64,000 bases of DNA from Flavobacterium sp. Leaf82 (GTDB lineage Bacteria > Bacteroidota > Bacteroidia > Flavobacteriales > Flavobacteriaceae). Numbering within the stretch: the first letter of the stretch is position 1; each line of letters begins with the position of its first letter. The notes beneath the pieces were generated by a model. It did no database searches, had not been told where the DNA came from, and saw only the letters and a list, made by a program, of their open reading frames with translations. Positions 25,179 to 33,641 of this stretch are shown piece after piece. The stretch is taken from positions 374,691 to 438,690 of the forward strand of contig NZ_LMMA01000001.1 in NCBI RefSeq assembly GCF_001422725.1, given 5' to 3'. Position numbers and translations under genes: made by a program.

Positions 25179-25211
25179 AGACCTAACAGGTTTTTAAAAC
25201 CTGTTAGGTCT
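25179..25211. repeat. Perfect hairpin repeat (ACAGGTTTT family), copy 1
   Basis: AGACCTAACAGGTTTT and AAAACCTGTTAGGTCT are exact inverted arms around a single T. Two more copies are at 37421-37454 and 40136-40162, with compensatory changes in the stem. Confidence 0.9.
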
Positions 25212-25351
25212 TTTTTTAAAATAAGGCATAAAAATTCGTGAAATTCAATTTTAAACATAAAGTGATTCGTGCTAATTCGTGAAATTCGTGGCAAACTTTC
25301 AATAAAACCGATCCTTTTTTTTATTTTTACGAATCTAACATTCCTTTAAAA

Positions 25352-27928
25352 ATGAAAATTTTCTACAGCTTTCTTTGTGTTCTTGCATTTACTACAATTG
25401 GTTTTTCTCAATCGAAACAAAAAGAAAATCTTGTTTTAGAAAATGGCGTTTCAGAACAAATGGCGCACTTTCGAAAAAAACAGATTTCAGAGGTTACGTA
25501 TGGGCTTTCTTTTGAGATTCCGCAGCAAAAACAGCAGGAAATCAATTCAAATCTTGCTTTGAATTTGACGATTTCTGATTTGAGTGAGCCTTTATATTTA
25601 GATTTTAAAGAGAAGTCTTCAAACATAAAATCGATTCAGGTTAATGCTAAAAGTATTGCTATTGTTCATGAAAAAGGGCATATTGTTATTGCTGCAAAAG
25701 ATTTGATTCAGGGAAAAAACACCATTGCCATTTCGTTTACAGCAGGAAATTTATCCTTAAATAGAAATGATGATTTCTTATACACTTTATTAGTTCCGGA
25801 TCGTGCGAGTACCTTATTTCCTTGTTTTGATCAGCCGGATATTAAAGCAACTTATAACTTGAGTTTAACAGTTCCTAAAGACTGGACGGTTTTGGCTGGA
25901 GCCGATGTAAAAGAAAAAGTAGAAAAAGGAGATTTTACAGCTTATAGTTTTGGAGAATCAGACAAAATGAGCACGTATTTGTTTTCATTCGTTGCCGGCA
26001 AATTTAAAACGGTAACACAAAAACCAGGAAATAGAGAAATGACGATGTTATATCGCGAAAACAATGCTGAAAAACTTCGCATGAGTACCGATACGATTTT
26101 TAATTTGCACCAACAATCAGTAGACTTTTTAGAAAAATATACCAATTATCCGTTTCCGTTTCAGAAGTTGGATTTTGCTTCGATTCCGGTTTTTCAATAT
26201 GGCGGAATGGAACATGTTGGCGCGATTCAGTACAGAGAATCGACTTTATTTCTTGATAATAGTTCAACCGACAGCGAGAAATTAGATCGCGCCAAATTGA
26301 TTGCGCATGAAACCTCACACATGTGGTTTGGTGATTTAGTGACTATGAAATGGTTTGATGATGTCTGGATGAAAGAAGTGTTTGCGAATTTTATGGCAGA
26401 CAAAATCATGAATCCAATTTTCCCGAAAGTCAATCATAATCTGCAGTTTTTATCGGCACATTATTCTAACGCTTACGCGGAAGATCGTTCGTTAGGCACA
26501 CATCCGATAAAACAACATTTAGCAAATCTAAAAGATGCAGGTTCGCTTTACGGAGCCATTATTTATAATAAAGCGCCTATTATGATGCGCCAATTAGAAG
26601 CTTCGATGGGAAAAGAAGCTTTCCAGAAAGGAATTGAAAAATACATTAAAAAATACGCCAACGACAACGCAGATTGGAATAATCTGGTAGAAATCCTGGA
26701 TGCAGAAACGCCGCTTGATATGCAAAAATGGAGTGAGGTTTGGGTGAATAAATCCGGAAGGGCAATTTTCTCTGATAAGATTGAATACGATGCTAAAAAC
26801 CGAATTTCGTCGTTTGAAATAAGCCAACAAGCCGAAGATAAATCGGCCAATGTATGGCCTCAAATTTTTGAGATTGGTTTGGTTTATAAGGATCAGGTTA
26901 AAGTGATTACGGTCAATATAAAAGACAAAAATCTAGTCGTAAAAGAAGCAATTGGACTTGAAAAACCTATTGCAGTTATTTATAATTATAATGGTTTTGG
27001 TTACGGTGTTTTTCCGCTTGACGGAAATAATATTGAAGCTGTTTTATCTTTGAAAGATGAGGTTGCCAGAGCTTCAGCCTATATTAATATTTATGAAAAT
27101 ACCTTAACGGGAAATGTTGCACCAAAGAAAGCATTTGATTGTTTTATAAAAGGAATTCAGCAGGAAGAAAATGAGTTGGTTTTAAAGATAATTACCAATC
27201 AAACCAGTAATGTCTTTTGGAAATTTTTAACCGAAAAACAACAAACCAAAGCGCAAAAACAATTAGAAGAAGTTTTGTACAAACGTTTGCAAGCCAATTT
27301 GCCAAGCAATATCAAAAAGACTTTGTTTAATTTGTTCAGTTCGATTGCGTATTCAAATTCGGCTAAAGCCAAATTATATGCGTTATGGAATAAAGAAAAA
27401 GTGATTCCAAGCTTGAAATTAAACGAAGACGATTACACGAATATGGCAATGAATTTAGCTATATTTAAACATGAAAAGGCAGATGAAATCTTAAATAAAG
27501 CCAGAACAACCATCACAAATCCTGACAAACAAAAGCGATTTGAGTTTTTGCTTCCGTCATTATCGAAGGATGAAATGGTTCGTGATGCGTTTGTAAAATC
27601 GTTGAAAGACGATGAAAACAGAGAAAAAGAATCGTGGGTTGCTTTAGGTTTAGCGAATATTCATCATCCGTTACGTCAGGAAAGTGCTCAAAAGTATATC
27701 AGGTTTTCGTTAGATTTGGTTGAGGAAATTCAGCGAACAGGAGATATTTTCTTCCCGAAAGACTGGCTTAATAATACCATTGGAAAATACTCGTCGAAAT
27801 ATGCTTATGATGAAGTACAGCGATTCTTAAAAGAAAACCCTAATTTTAGTCCCATATTAAAACGAAAATTATTGCAGGCGACAGACGGTTTATACCGCGC
27901 ACAAAATATTAAAAAAGAAACCGAATGA
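25352..27928 (+). CDS. M1-family metallopeptidase (aminopeptidase)
   Basis: The 858-residue protein has a signal peptide (MKIFYSFLCVLAFTTIGFSQ). The substrate-recognition motif is QYGGMEHVGAIQYRE (variant of GAMEN). The zinc site is HETSHMWFGDLVTMKWFDD with the third ligand glutamate in KEVFANF, giving HExxH-x18-E near residue 319. The C-terminal half is an alpha-helical M1 domain. It should remove N-terminal residues from peptides in the periplasm. Its stop overlaps the start of a DUF58 gene by 4 bp, so the two are coupled. Confidence 0.94.
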   Translation: MKIFYSFLCVLAFTTIGFSQSKQKENLVLENGVSEQMAHFRKKQISEVTYGLSFEIPQQKQQEINSNLALNLTISDLSEPLYLDFKEKSSNIKSIQVNAKSIAIVHEKGHIVIAAKDLIQGKNTIAISFTAGNLSLNRNDDFLYTLLVPDRASTLFPCFDQPDIKATYNLSLTVPKDWTVLAGADVKEKVEKGDFTAYSFGESDKMSTYLFSFVAGKFKTVTQKPGNREMTMLYRENNAEKLRMSTDTIFNLHQQSVDFLEKYTNYPFPFQKLDFASIPVFQYGGMEHVGAIQYRESTLFLDNSSTDSEKLDRAKLIAHETSHMWFGDLVTMKWFDDVWMKEVFANFMADKIMNPIFPKVNHNLQFLSAHYSNAYAEDRSLGTHPIKQHLANLKDAGSLYGAIIYNKAPIMMRQLEASMGKEAFQKGIEKYIKKYANDNADWNNLVEILDAETPLDMQKWSEVWVNKSGRAIFSDKIEYDAKNRISSFEISQQAEDKSANVWPQIFEIGLVYKDQVKVITVNIKDKNLVVKEAIGLEKPIAVIYNYNGFGYGVFPLDGNNIEAVLSLKDEVARASAYINIYENTLTGNVAPKKAFDCFIKGIQQEENELVLKIITNQTSNVFWKFLTEKQQTKAQKQLEEVLYKRLQANLPSNIKKTLFNLFSSIAYSNSAKAKLYALWNKEKVIPSLKLNEDDYTNMAMNLAIFKHEKADEILNKARTTITNPDKQKRFEFLLPSLSKDEMVRDAFVKSLKDDENREKESWVALGLANIHHPLRQESAQKYIRFSLDLVEEIQRTGDIFFPKDWLNNTIGKYSSKYAYDEVQRFLKENPNFSPILKRKLLQATDGLYRAQNIKKETE

Positions 27929-28851
27929 AAATCGAATCGGAAATAGAGAAAGTCTCCAGTTTTCAGCATCTCGAAATGTTGGCAAATCAGGTTGTAGAAG
28001 GTTTTATATCCGGAATGCACAAGAGTCCGTTTCATGGATTTTCGGCTGAATTTGCAGAGCATAAAGTGTATAATGCAGGAGAAAGCACGAAACATATCGA
28101 TTGGAAATTATTTGCCAAAACAGATCGTTTATACACGAAACGTTATGAGGAAGAAACCAATTTACGTTGCCATCTTATTGTCGATAATTCGTCATCAATG
28201 CATTATCCTGAACTAAAATCAGGTCAGCCTTTTTATGAAAAGAAGATTGGTTTTGCGGTTTTGGCTTCGGCAGTTTTAATGAATATCTTAAAGAAACAGC
28301 GTGATGCCGTAGGTTTAAGTGTTTTCTCAGACAGTTACGAATATTACGCTCCCGAAAAAGGAAGTGATCGCCACCATAGAATGCTGCTGAATAAATTAGA
28401 GCAATTATTAGAAAAGCCAAAAGTCAAAAAAACAACAGACACGATTACATATTTGCATCAAATTGCAGAGAAAATGCATCGCCGTTCGATGATTATCCTT
28501 TTTACAGATATGTTTCAGTCAGAAGACGATGAAAAGCTTTTTAGTGCCTTACAACATCTTAAACACAACAAACACAAAGTAGTTTTGTTTCATGTGGTTG
28601 ATAATGAAACAGAGCTTAAATTTGACTTTGATAATACGCCAAGAAAGTTTATTGACTTAGAATCAGGCGAAGAAGTATCGATTTTTGCCGATAATGTAAA
28701 AGTAGAGTATGAAAAGAGGGCAGAAGCTTATTTTAAAAACCTGGCTTTAACGTGTGCAAAAAACCAAATTAAGTACGTTCCGGTGAATGTTGGCGATAAT
28801 TTTGAAAAAATATTGACTACTTATTTAGTTGAAAAACAAAACTTTGGCTAA
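27925..28851 (+). CDS. DUF58 (vWA-like) domain protein
   Basis: The 308-residue cytoplasmic protein has the DUF58 core: GESTKHIDWKLFAKTDRLYT, the MIDAS-like VDNSSSMHYP, then VGLSVFSDSYEYYAPEKG, IILFTDMFQSEDDEKLF. DUF58 proteins usually work with MoxR AAA+ ATPases as chaperone-like complexes; no MoxR gene is beside it here. It overlaps the M1 peptidase gene by ATGA. The position of the tRNA-Asp promoter 39 bp after the stop suggests it ends the operon. Confidence 0.9.
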   Translation: MKIESEIEKVSSFQHLEMLANQVVEGFISGMHKSPFHGFSAEFAEHKVYNAGESTKHIDWKLFAKTDRLYTKRYEEETNLRCHLIVDNSSSMHYPELKSGQPFYEKKIGFAVLASAVLMNILKKQRDAVGLSVFSDSYEYYAPEKGSDRHHRMLLNKLEQLLEKPKVKKTTDTITYLHQIAEKMHRRSMIILFTDMFQSEDDEKLFSALQHLKHNKHKVVLFHVVDNETELKFDFDNTPRKFIDLESGEEVSIFADNVKVEYEKRAEAYFKNLALTCAKNQIKYVPVNVGDNFEKILTTYLVEKQNFG

Positions 28852-28889
28852 CGATTTGAAAATATATTTAATTTTTTTTATCAAAACGC

Positions 28890-28919
28890 TTGCAGAAATG
28901 AAATTCTGTACTATCTTTG
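28890..28919 (+). promoter_or_regulatory. tRNA-Asp promoter (copy 1)
   Basis: TTG (28890-28892), 19-bp spacer, TATCTTTG (28912-28919). The tRNA begins 18 bp later. Confidence 0.8.
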
Positions 28920-28937
28920 CAACCGCAATAACGCAGA

Positions 28938-29011
28938 GGTTTGGTAGTTCAGTTGGTTAGAATACATGCCTGTCACGCATGGGGTCGCGGGTTCGAGTCC
29001 CGTCCAGACCG
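28938..29011 (+). tRNA. tRNA-Asp (GTC), copy 1
   Basis: 74 nt. Acceptor stem GGTTTGG/CCAGACC with one G-U, D-arm AGTTCAGTTGGTTAGAAT, anticodon loop CTGTCAC with GTC, T-arm CGGGTTCGAGTCCCG, discriminator G. CCA is not encoded. Confidence 0.97.
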
Positions 29012-29021
29012 CAATATTGGG

Positions 29022-29051
29022 AAAAGCCTTTCTTAACGGAAAGGCTTTTTT
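29022..29051 (+). terminator. tRNA-Asp terminator (copy 1)
   Basis: AAGCCTTTC/GAAAGGCTT stem with loop TTAACG and T-tract, directly after the tRNA. Confidence 0.9.
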
Positions 29052-29650
29052 GCCCAAATACGGTATCTAAGATTAGTTGTGTTGTTTTGCTACGACTTTG
29101 TAACTCGTAGCTGGTTTAGTAGTTAGACCAATGAAAAGCTTTCCACTTTTGTGGATGGCTTTTTTGATTTACGACACTTTTGGTTTAACGCAAAGAGCGC
29201 TAAGATTTACGCAAAGTCCGCAAAGTTTTTTATAAGCTTTGCGGATTTTTTTTGGTTTTATACTAAGTGTAGTTTGTCATTTCGACCGAAGGAAGAAATC
29301 ACACAAGAAACTCCGTAAAGTATATTTTCAATCTATCTCGATCAACTAGGGTGATTTCTCACTTCGATCGAAATGACAAGATTGTAAATCGTGTTATATT
29401 TCAATTATAGCCCAAGGTTTCAACCTTGGGAAAACGGATGATTGTAATTGTGAAAAATGTTTTTCGTCCCAATCGTTGAAACCATTGACAATGTTTTAAA
29501 AAAGATGTTATTATTTGTGTGAAAATAATTAATAAAAAAGATGAACTTTGAGAAAGCAGCCAAGATTTGATTAGAATTTTTAATTTTTATGCTTTGGAAT
29601 TTATTTAAAATCAGTTCATTAAAAAATTCTCAATTTTTATTCCTAAAAAC
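29052..29650. repeat. Intergenic region with inverted repeats, no gene
   Basis: Contains a cgcaaagagcgctaagattt word (29199-29218), the inverted pair 29274/29379 (TTGTCATTTCGA... and ...TCGAAATGACAA), and the palindrome CCCAAGGTTTCAACCTTGGG (29411-29430). The rest is AT-rich and shows no coding potential. Confidence 0.65.
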
Positions 29651-29652
29651 CC

Positions 29653-29682
29653 TTGTATAATCCAACTTCTGTTGTATTTTTG
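29653..29682 (+). promoter_or_regulatory. tRNA-Asp promoter (copy 2)
   Basis: TTG (29653-29655), 19-bp spacer, TATTTTTG (29675-29682). Same geometry as copy 1 although the spacer sequence differs. Confidence 0.8.
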
Positions 29683-29701
29683 CACTCACAATAACGCAGT
29701 T

Positions 29702-29775
29702 GGTTTGGTAGTTCAGTTGGTTAGAATACATGCCTGTCACGCATGGGGTCGCGGGTTCGAGTCCCGTCCAGACCG
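29702..29775 (+). tRNA. tRNA-Asp (GTC), copy 2
   Basis: Identical to the copy at 28938-29011 over all 74 nt, with the shared upstream word aataacgcag and the same downstream terminator. Confidence 0.97.
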
Positions 29776-29787
29776 CAATATTGGAAG

Positions 29788-29815
29788 AAGCCTTTCTTAA
29801 CGGAAAGGCTTTTTT
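29788..29815 (+). terminator. tRNA-Asp terminator (copy 2)
   Basis: Same AAGCCTTTC/GAAAGGCTT hairpin and T-tract as copy 1. Confidence 0.9.
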
Positions 29816-29829
29816 GTTTTTATAGCTAT

Positions 29830-30043
29830 TTGAAGTTTAACCGCAAAGAGCGCTAAGATTTAATTTACTTTACGCATAGAAAATACAAAGTTCGCAAAGC
29901 TAGATCAACACAAAGCTTTGCGAACTTTGTGTTTTCTAAAAAGCATACTTTGAAAAACTTTGCGGACTTTGCGGTTAAATCACCGCTATTTTAAACCTCA
30001 AACTATTTATTTCTTCTTATATTTATATGTCACTATTACTTCA
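29830..30043. repeat. Repeat-rich upstream region of the AraC gene
   Basis: Words of the cgcaaag/ctttgcg family run through 29839-29978 in both orientations (accgcaaagagcgctaag and gcggactttgcggtt are opposed), so the region can fold into a long hairpin. The AraC reading frame stays open into it, but only from a TTG. Confidence 0.65.
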
Positions 30044-30865
30044 ATGGAACATTCCGGTCAGAAACTAGATAAGTATTACATCAAAAAAGTAGATGCTGAT
30101 AAAAAAAGCATTTATTGTCACCACGATTTAATGGGAGAATTGTTTGTGCCTACACATAAACACGACAAAGCGCAATTATTATATGCCGAAGGCGATGTGG
30201 TTTTTGTAACAACAGAAACGAAAACTTACTTTTTGCCGGCAAGACATTTTATCTGGATCCCAAGTGGTGTTGCGCACAGCATCGAACCCAAATCTGAAAG
30301 TGTGACAATGCGAAATTTATATTTTCCGGTTGAAAAAGACGAAGACGTTTTTTATAAAAGTGAAGGTATTTATCCGGTCAATAATTTATTGTTGCAAATG
30401 ATGCTTTTTACGAATAGGTGGAATGGCGATCTTAAAAAAGGAAGTCCGAATTTTGCGATTGCTAAAGCGATTAAGGCAATATTACCTCAAATTTGCCTGA
30501 CCAATTTGCCTTTAGAATTACCACAACCAAAAGACCCGCGTTTGGGTAAAATTTTAAGACATATCGAGAATAATTTGGGTGAAACTATTTTGTTTGCTGA
30601 GGTTGCGCATGAATTTGGATATAGCGAACGATCTCTATATCGCTTGTTTCAAAAAGATCTTAAAATGTCTTTTATTCAATATTATACTATTCGAAGAATT
30701 TTAAAAGCGATTGAACTTTTGCTTGACAGAAAACTTTCGGTCAAAGAAGTTGCGCAGGAAGTAGGATATAGTAGTGTACCAACGTTTAGTAATACTTTCT
30801 TTAAATTTCTGGGACAAAGACCTTCTGATTACTTAAATGGAGAAGATATCTTGAGAACTAAATAG
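30044..30865 (+). CDS. AraC-family transcriptional regulator
   Basis: From the ATG at 30044 the product has 273 residues. The N-terminal half is a cupin-like sensor domain (LFVPTHKHDKAQLLYAEGDV, FLPARHFIWIPSGVAHSIEP). The C-terminal half has two helix-turn-helix units of AraC type (GETILFAEVAHEFGYSERSL and LSVKEVAQEVGYSSVPTFSN, ending FLGQRPSDY). It likely regulates the TolC-HlyD-MFS operon that follows 274 bp downstream. The frame extends upstream to a TTG at 29960, inside a dispersed repeat, so I prefer the ATG. The ligand is unknown. Confidence 0.92.
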   Translation: MEHSGQKLDKYYIKKVDADKKSIYCHHDLMGELFVPTHKHDKAQLLYAEGDVVFVTTETKTYFLPARHFIWIPSGVAHSIEPKSESVTMRNLYFPVEKDEDVFYKSEGIYPVNNLLLQMMLFTNRWNGDLKKGSPNFAIAKAIKAILPQICLTNLPLELPQPKDPRLGKILRHIENNLGETILFAEVAHEFGYSERSLYRLFQKDLKMSFIQYYTIRRILKAIELLLDRKLSVKEVAQEVGYSSVPTFSNTFFKFLGQRPSDYLNGEDILRTK

Positions 30866-31139
30866 AAAGTTTTTTGCCCACGGATTTTACTGATTTAAAC
30901 AGATTTCCACCAGTTTATTTTATAATATCTGTAAAATCAGCTTTAATTTTTTTTAAATCTGCGTGAAACCCCAATTTATATAATTTTTTACAACTTATTG
31001 TTTTTCAATGTTTTAATATATCGTTTTCGGGAAATAAAATTTTAACATTTGTCCGAAATGAATATGTTATTGACTTTTTAGAATTATCAGTCAATGAAAA
31101 AATGCAGGAACTTTGCAGTATTAAAATATTTATATATTC

Positions 31140-32498
31140 ATGTTCCTTAAAACAACAAATTCTACAGAAGATTGTTTTCTCAAAACCGTGTTGATATTTC
31201 TAATCATATTAACATTCAGTAATTTACAGGCTCAGGAAATTCATTCGGTTTCGTTAAGCGAAGCGGTGAAACTGGCTAAAGAAAACAATAAAAAAATCCT
31301 TAGATCTCAGTTAGAGACTACGCTCTCTGAGCAAAATATCAAAGAAAGAAAAGAACTCCGTTTGCCGGATATCGAATTAAACGGTGAATATTCCAGAATT
31401 ACCAATATTACGGAATTTAAAGGAAATGGTTTCCTGAATGGAAAAGAGGTCACGAAAGCAATTCCTGAAATTTACGAGGTCAACTCGACTTTTAAAATGC
31501 CAATTTATGCCGGTAATAAGATCAACAACGCCATTAAAATTGCCAATCAGGAAAACGAAATTGCCAAAATAAAAACCGAAAAGACTCAAAATGATATCGA
31601 GCTTGAAGTTGTGGCCAATTATTTGGCGATTTATAAAATGATGGAACTTCAGAAGATTTTTGATGAAAACATTAAAGAAGAAAAAAGCCGATTAAAAGAA
31701 GTTCAGTCGTTGCAAAAACACGGAACAGTAACCAAAAACGAAGTGATTAGAGCCGAGTTGCAGCTTTCTGATCGTGAATTGAGCGCTTTGACGAATTCAA
31801 AAAACATAAAAATCGCGCTGCATGATTTAAAAACTCTGATTCAGATTCCGGAAAATGAAGAAGTGGCAATTGATACAACGGCTAATATCGATGAAATGAA
31901 AGGTCTGGATCCGTATGATTATTATTTAGAAAAAGCTTTTCAGAATGAAGAAATGCGAATGGCCAGTCAGGAGTTGAACATCAAGAAAACAGAACTAAAA
32001 CTGGTTAAAGCCAATTATCTGCCAACGGTAAATTTCTTCGGGAATTATGGATTTTATTACCCGAACTATAAATTCTTTCCGCCAAATCCATACTTGTATA
32101 CTTTAGGGCAAATTGGTATTGAAGCGCATTTTGATCTTTCGGCTTTATATAAAAACAAAACCAAAGTAGAACAGGCGAATACCAAAATCGAATGGCAGAA
32201 AATGCAAACCGAAATTGTAAAAGATGAAATTCAGGATAAGCTTTTTAAAGACCATACGCAATATCAGGAAATCCTCGAGAAGTTTGTGGTTGTAGACAAA
32301 GCGTTGGATCTGGCCAATGAAAATTACCGAATCGTAAAGCTGAAATACTTAAACCAATTGGTTTTAATAACAGAAATGGTCGATGCTGATAATGCTTTGC
32401 TACAGGCGAAATACAACAAAATATCGACAAGATTAGATGCGATCTTAAAACATTACGAATTGCTGCATACTGCGGGGATAATGCCGGATCAGATTTAG
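31140..32498 (+). CDS. TolC-family outer-membrane efflux protein
   Basis: The 452-residue protein has a signal sequence (VLIFLIILTFSNLQAQ preceded by an unusually long polar N-terminus) and two outer-membrane efflux repeats of coiled-coil and strand segments (VSLSEAVKLAKENNKKILRS at the start; DEIQDKLFKDHTQYQEILEK in the second half). It forms the outer-membrane channel for the HlyD-type adaptor and MFS transporter encoded next. A later methionine is not available before the signal peptide, so the ATG at 31140 is kept. Confidence 0.92.
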   Translation: MFLKTTNSTEDCFLKTVLIFLIILTFSNLQAQEIHSVSLSEAVKLAKENNKKILRSQLETTLSEQNIKERKELRLPDIELNGEYSRITNITEFKGNGFLNGKEVTKAIPEIYEVNSTFKMPIYAGNKINNAIKIANQENEIAKIKTEKTQNDIELEVVANYLAIYKMMELQKIFDENIKEEKSRLKEVQSLQKHGTVTKNEVIRAELQLSDRELSALTNSKNIKIALHDLKTLIQIPENEEVAIDTTANIDEMKGLDPYDYYLEKAFQNEEMRMASQELNIKKTELKLVKANYLPTVNFFGNYGFYYPNYKFFPPNPYLYTLGQIGIEAHFDLSALYKNKTKVEQANTKIEWQKMQTEIVKDEIQDKLFKDHTQYQEILEKFVVVDKALDLANENYRIVKLKYLNQLVLITEMVDADNALLQAKYNKISTRLDAILKHYELLHTAGIMPDQI

Positions 32499-32499
32499 A

Positions 32500-32586
32500 A
32501 GTCTAGAAGGAAGAGAATAGAGGCAAGAAGCTAGAAGCAAGAGAATAGATTTTAGAAAATAGAACAAAGAAAATAGATATAAAGTA
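32500..32586. repeat. Degenerate agaatag repeat between TolC and HlyD genes
   Basis: The 89-bp gap is filled with irregular agaagcta/agaatag/gaaaatag words, purine-rich on the plus strand. A regular version of a similar heptamer is at 41304. No hairpin with T-tract is visible, so transcription should continue into the adaptor gene. Confidence 0.55.
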
Positions 32587-32587
32587 T

Positions 32588-33640
32588 ATGGTTAAGATAA
32601 AAAATGAAACTAGAAGAGACAGAACGTTTCATATATTAATAACAATTATCGCTTGCATATTGGTAGCAAGCGGGATCATTTTGGGAATTTGGTTTTATGT
32701 GTTTAACAGAAATCACGAAGAAACCAATGACGCTCAGGTAGAACAATATGTAACGCCTATTATGTCGAGAATTACAGGTTATGTACAAGAAGTTCGTTTT
32801 GAAGAAAATCAGTTTGTGCATAAAGGAGATACTTTGGTAATTATTGATAACAGAGAGTATCAGTCAAAATTGAATGTGGCTCTTGCCGATGTTCAAAGTG
32901 CAAAACAAAGCAGCGTTGTGGCCGAGAAAAATGTAGCTACAACTGCAAGTTCAACTGCAATTGGAGAATCACAATTGGCTGCTGCTAAAACCAACCTTTG
33001 GAAATCGAAATTAGAATACGACAGATACAAAGCTTTGGTAAAAGACGAAGCAGCGACTTCGCAACAATTAGAAAAAGTAAAAGCCGATTATGAATCAGCG
33101 CAAGCTCATTTTCAGGAAATGCAAGACAGAATTCAGTCTTCAAATTTGAGCACTTCGCAAGCGGAGGCAAATGTTCCTGCAACGCAAACTAATATTGCTT
33201 CAAAACAAGCTGTTGCAGATAATGCAGCATTGTTTCTTTCGTACACCATAATTACCGCGCCTTATGATGGCTGGGTAGCCAAAAGAACGATTCAGCCGGG
33301 ACAAATGGTAAAAGAAGGTCAATCATTGCTTTCGATAGTAAGTAAAGAAAAATGGATTACGGCCAATTTTAAAGAAACGCAATTGCAATATTTAACCGTA
33401 GGACAGGAAGTAAAAATTCAGGCCGACGCTATAAATGGCAAAGAATTTACAGGAATTGTAATGTCATTATCTCCGGCAAGTGGCGCGAGATTTTCGTTAT
33501 TGCCTCCGGATAATGCAACAGGAAACTTCGTGAAAATCGAACAAAGAATCCCGGTTCGTATTCAGTTAAAAGATGCCGATAAACAAGCTGATTTTTTAAG
33601 AGCCGGAATGAATATTACCGTTATTGCCGAGCACAAATAA
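32588..33640 (+). CDS. HlyD/EmrA-type membrane fusion protein
   Basis: The 350-residue protein has a single N-terminal membrane anchor (HILITIIACILVASGIILGIW), a split lipoyl domain (TPIMSRITGYVQEVRFEENQ and TIITAPYDGWVAKRTIQPGQ), a long coiled coil between them (about 90-215) and a C-terminal beta-barrel region (FLRAGMNITVIAEHK). This matches EmrA-type adaptors for MFS exporters. The MFS gene starts 1 bp after its stop, so they are cotranslated. Confidence 0.94.
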   Translation: MVKIKNETRRDRTFHILITIIACILVASGIILGIWFYVFNRNHEETNDAQVEQYVTPIMSRITGYVQEVRFEENQFVHKGDTLVIIDNREYQSKLNVALADVQSAKQSSVVAEKNVATTASSTAIGESQLAAAKTNLWKSKLEYDRYKALVKDEAATSQQLEKVKADYESAQAHFQEMQDRIQSSNLSTSQAEANVPATQTNIASKQAVADNAALFLSYTIITAPYDGWVAKRTIQPGQMVKEGQSLLSIVSKEKWITANFKETQLQYLTVGQEVKIQADAINGKEFTGIVMSLSPASGARFSLLPPDNATGNFVKIEQRIPVRIQLKDADKQADFLRAGMNITVIAEHK

Positions 33641-33641
33641 A

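Noticed and set aside
28927..29817. Integrated element between two tRNA-Asp copies acting as attachment sites
   Set aside because: The 690 bp between them hold no integrase or other gene; a local duplication explains the pair.
29960..30043. Upstream extension of the AraC gene from a TTG
   Set aside because: The extension lies in cgcaaag-type repeat sequence; the ATG at 30044 starts a normal cupin-AraC protein.
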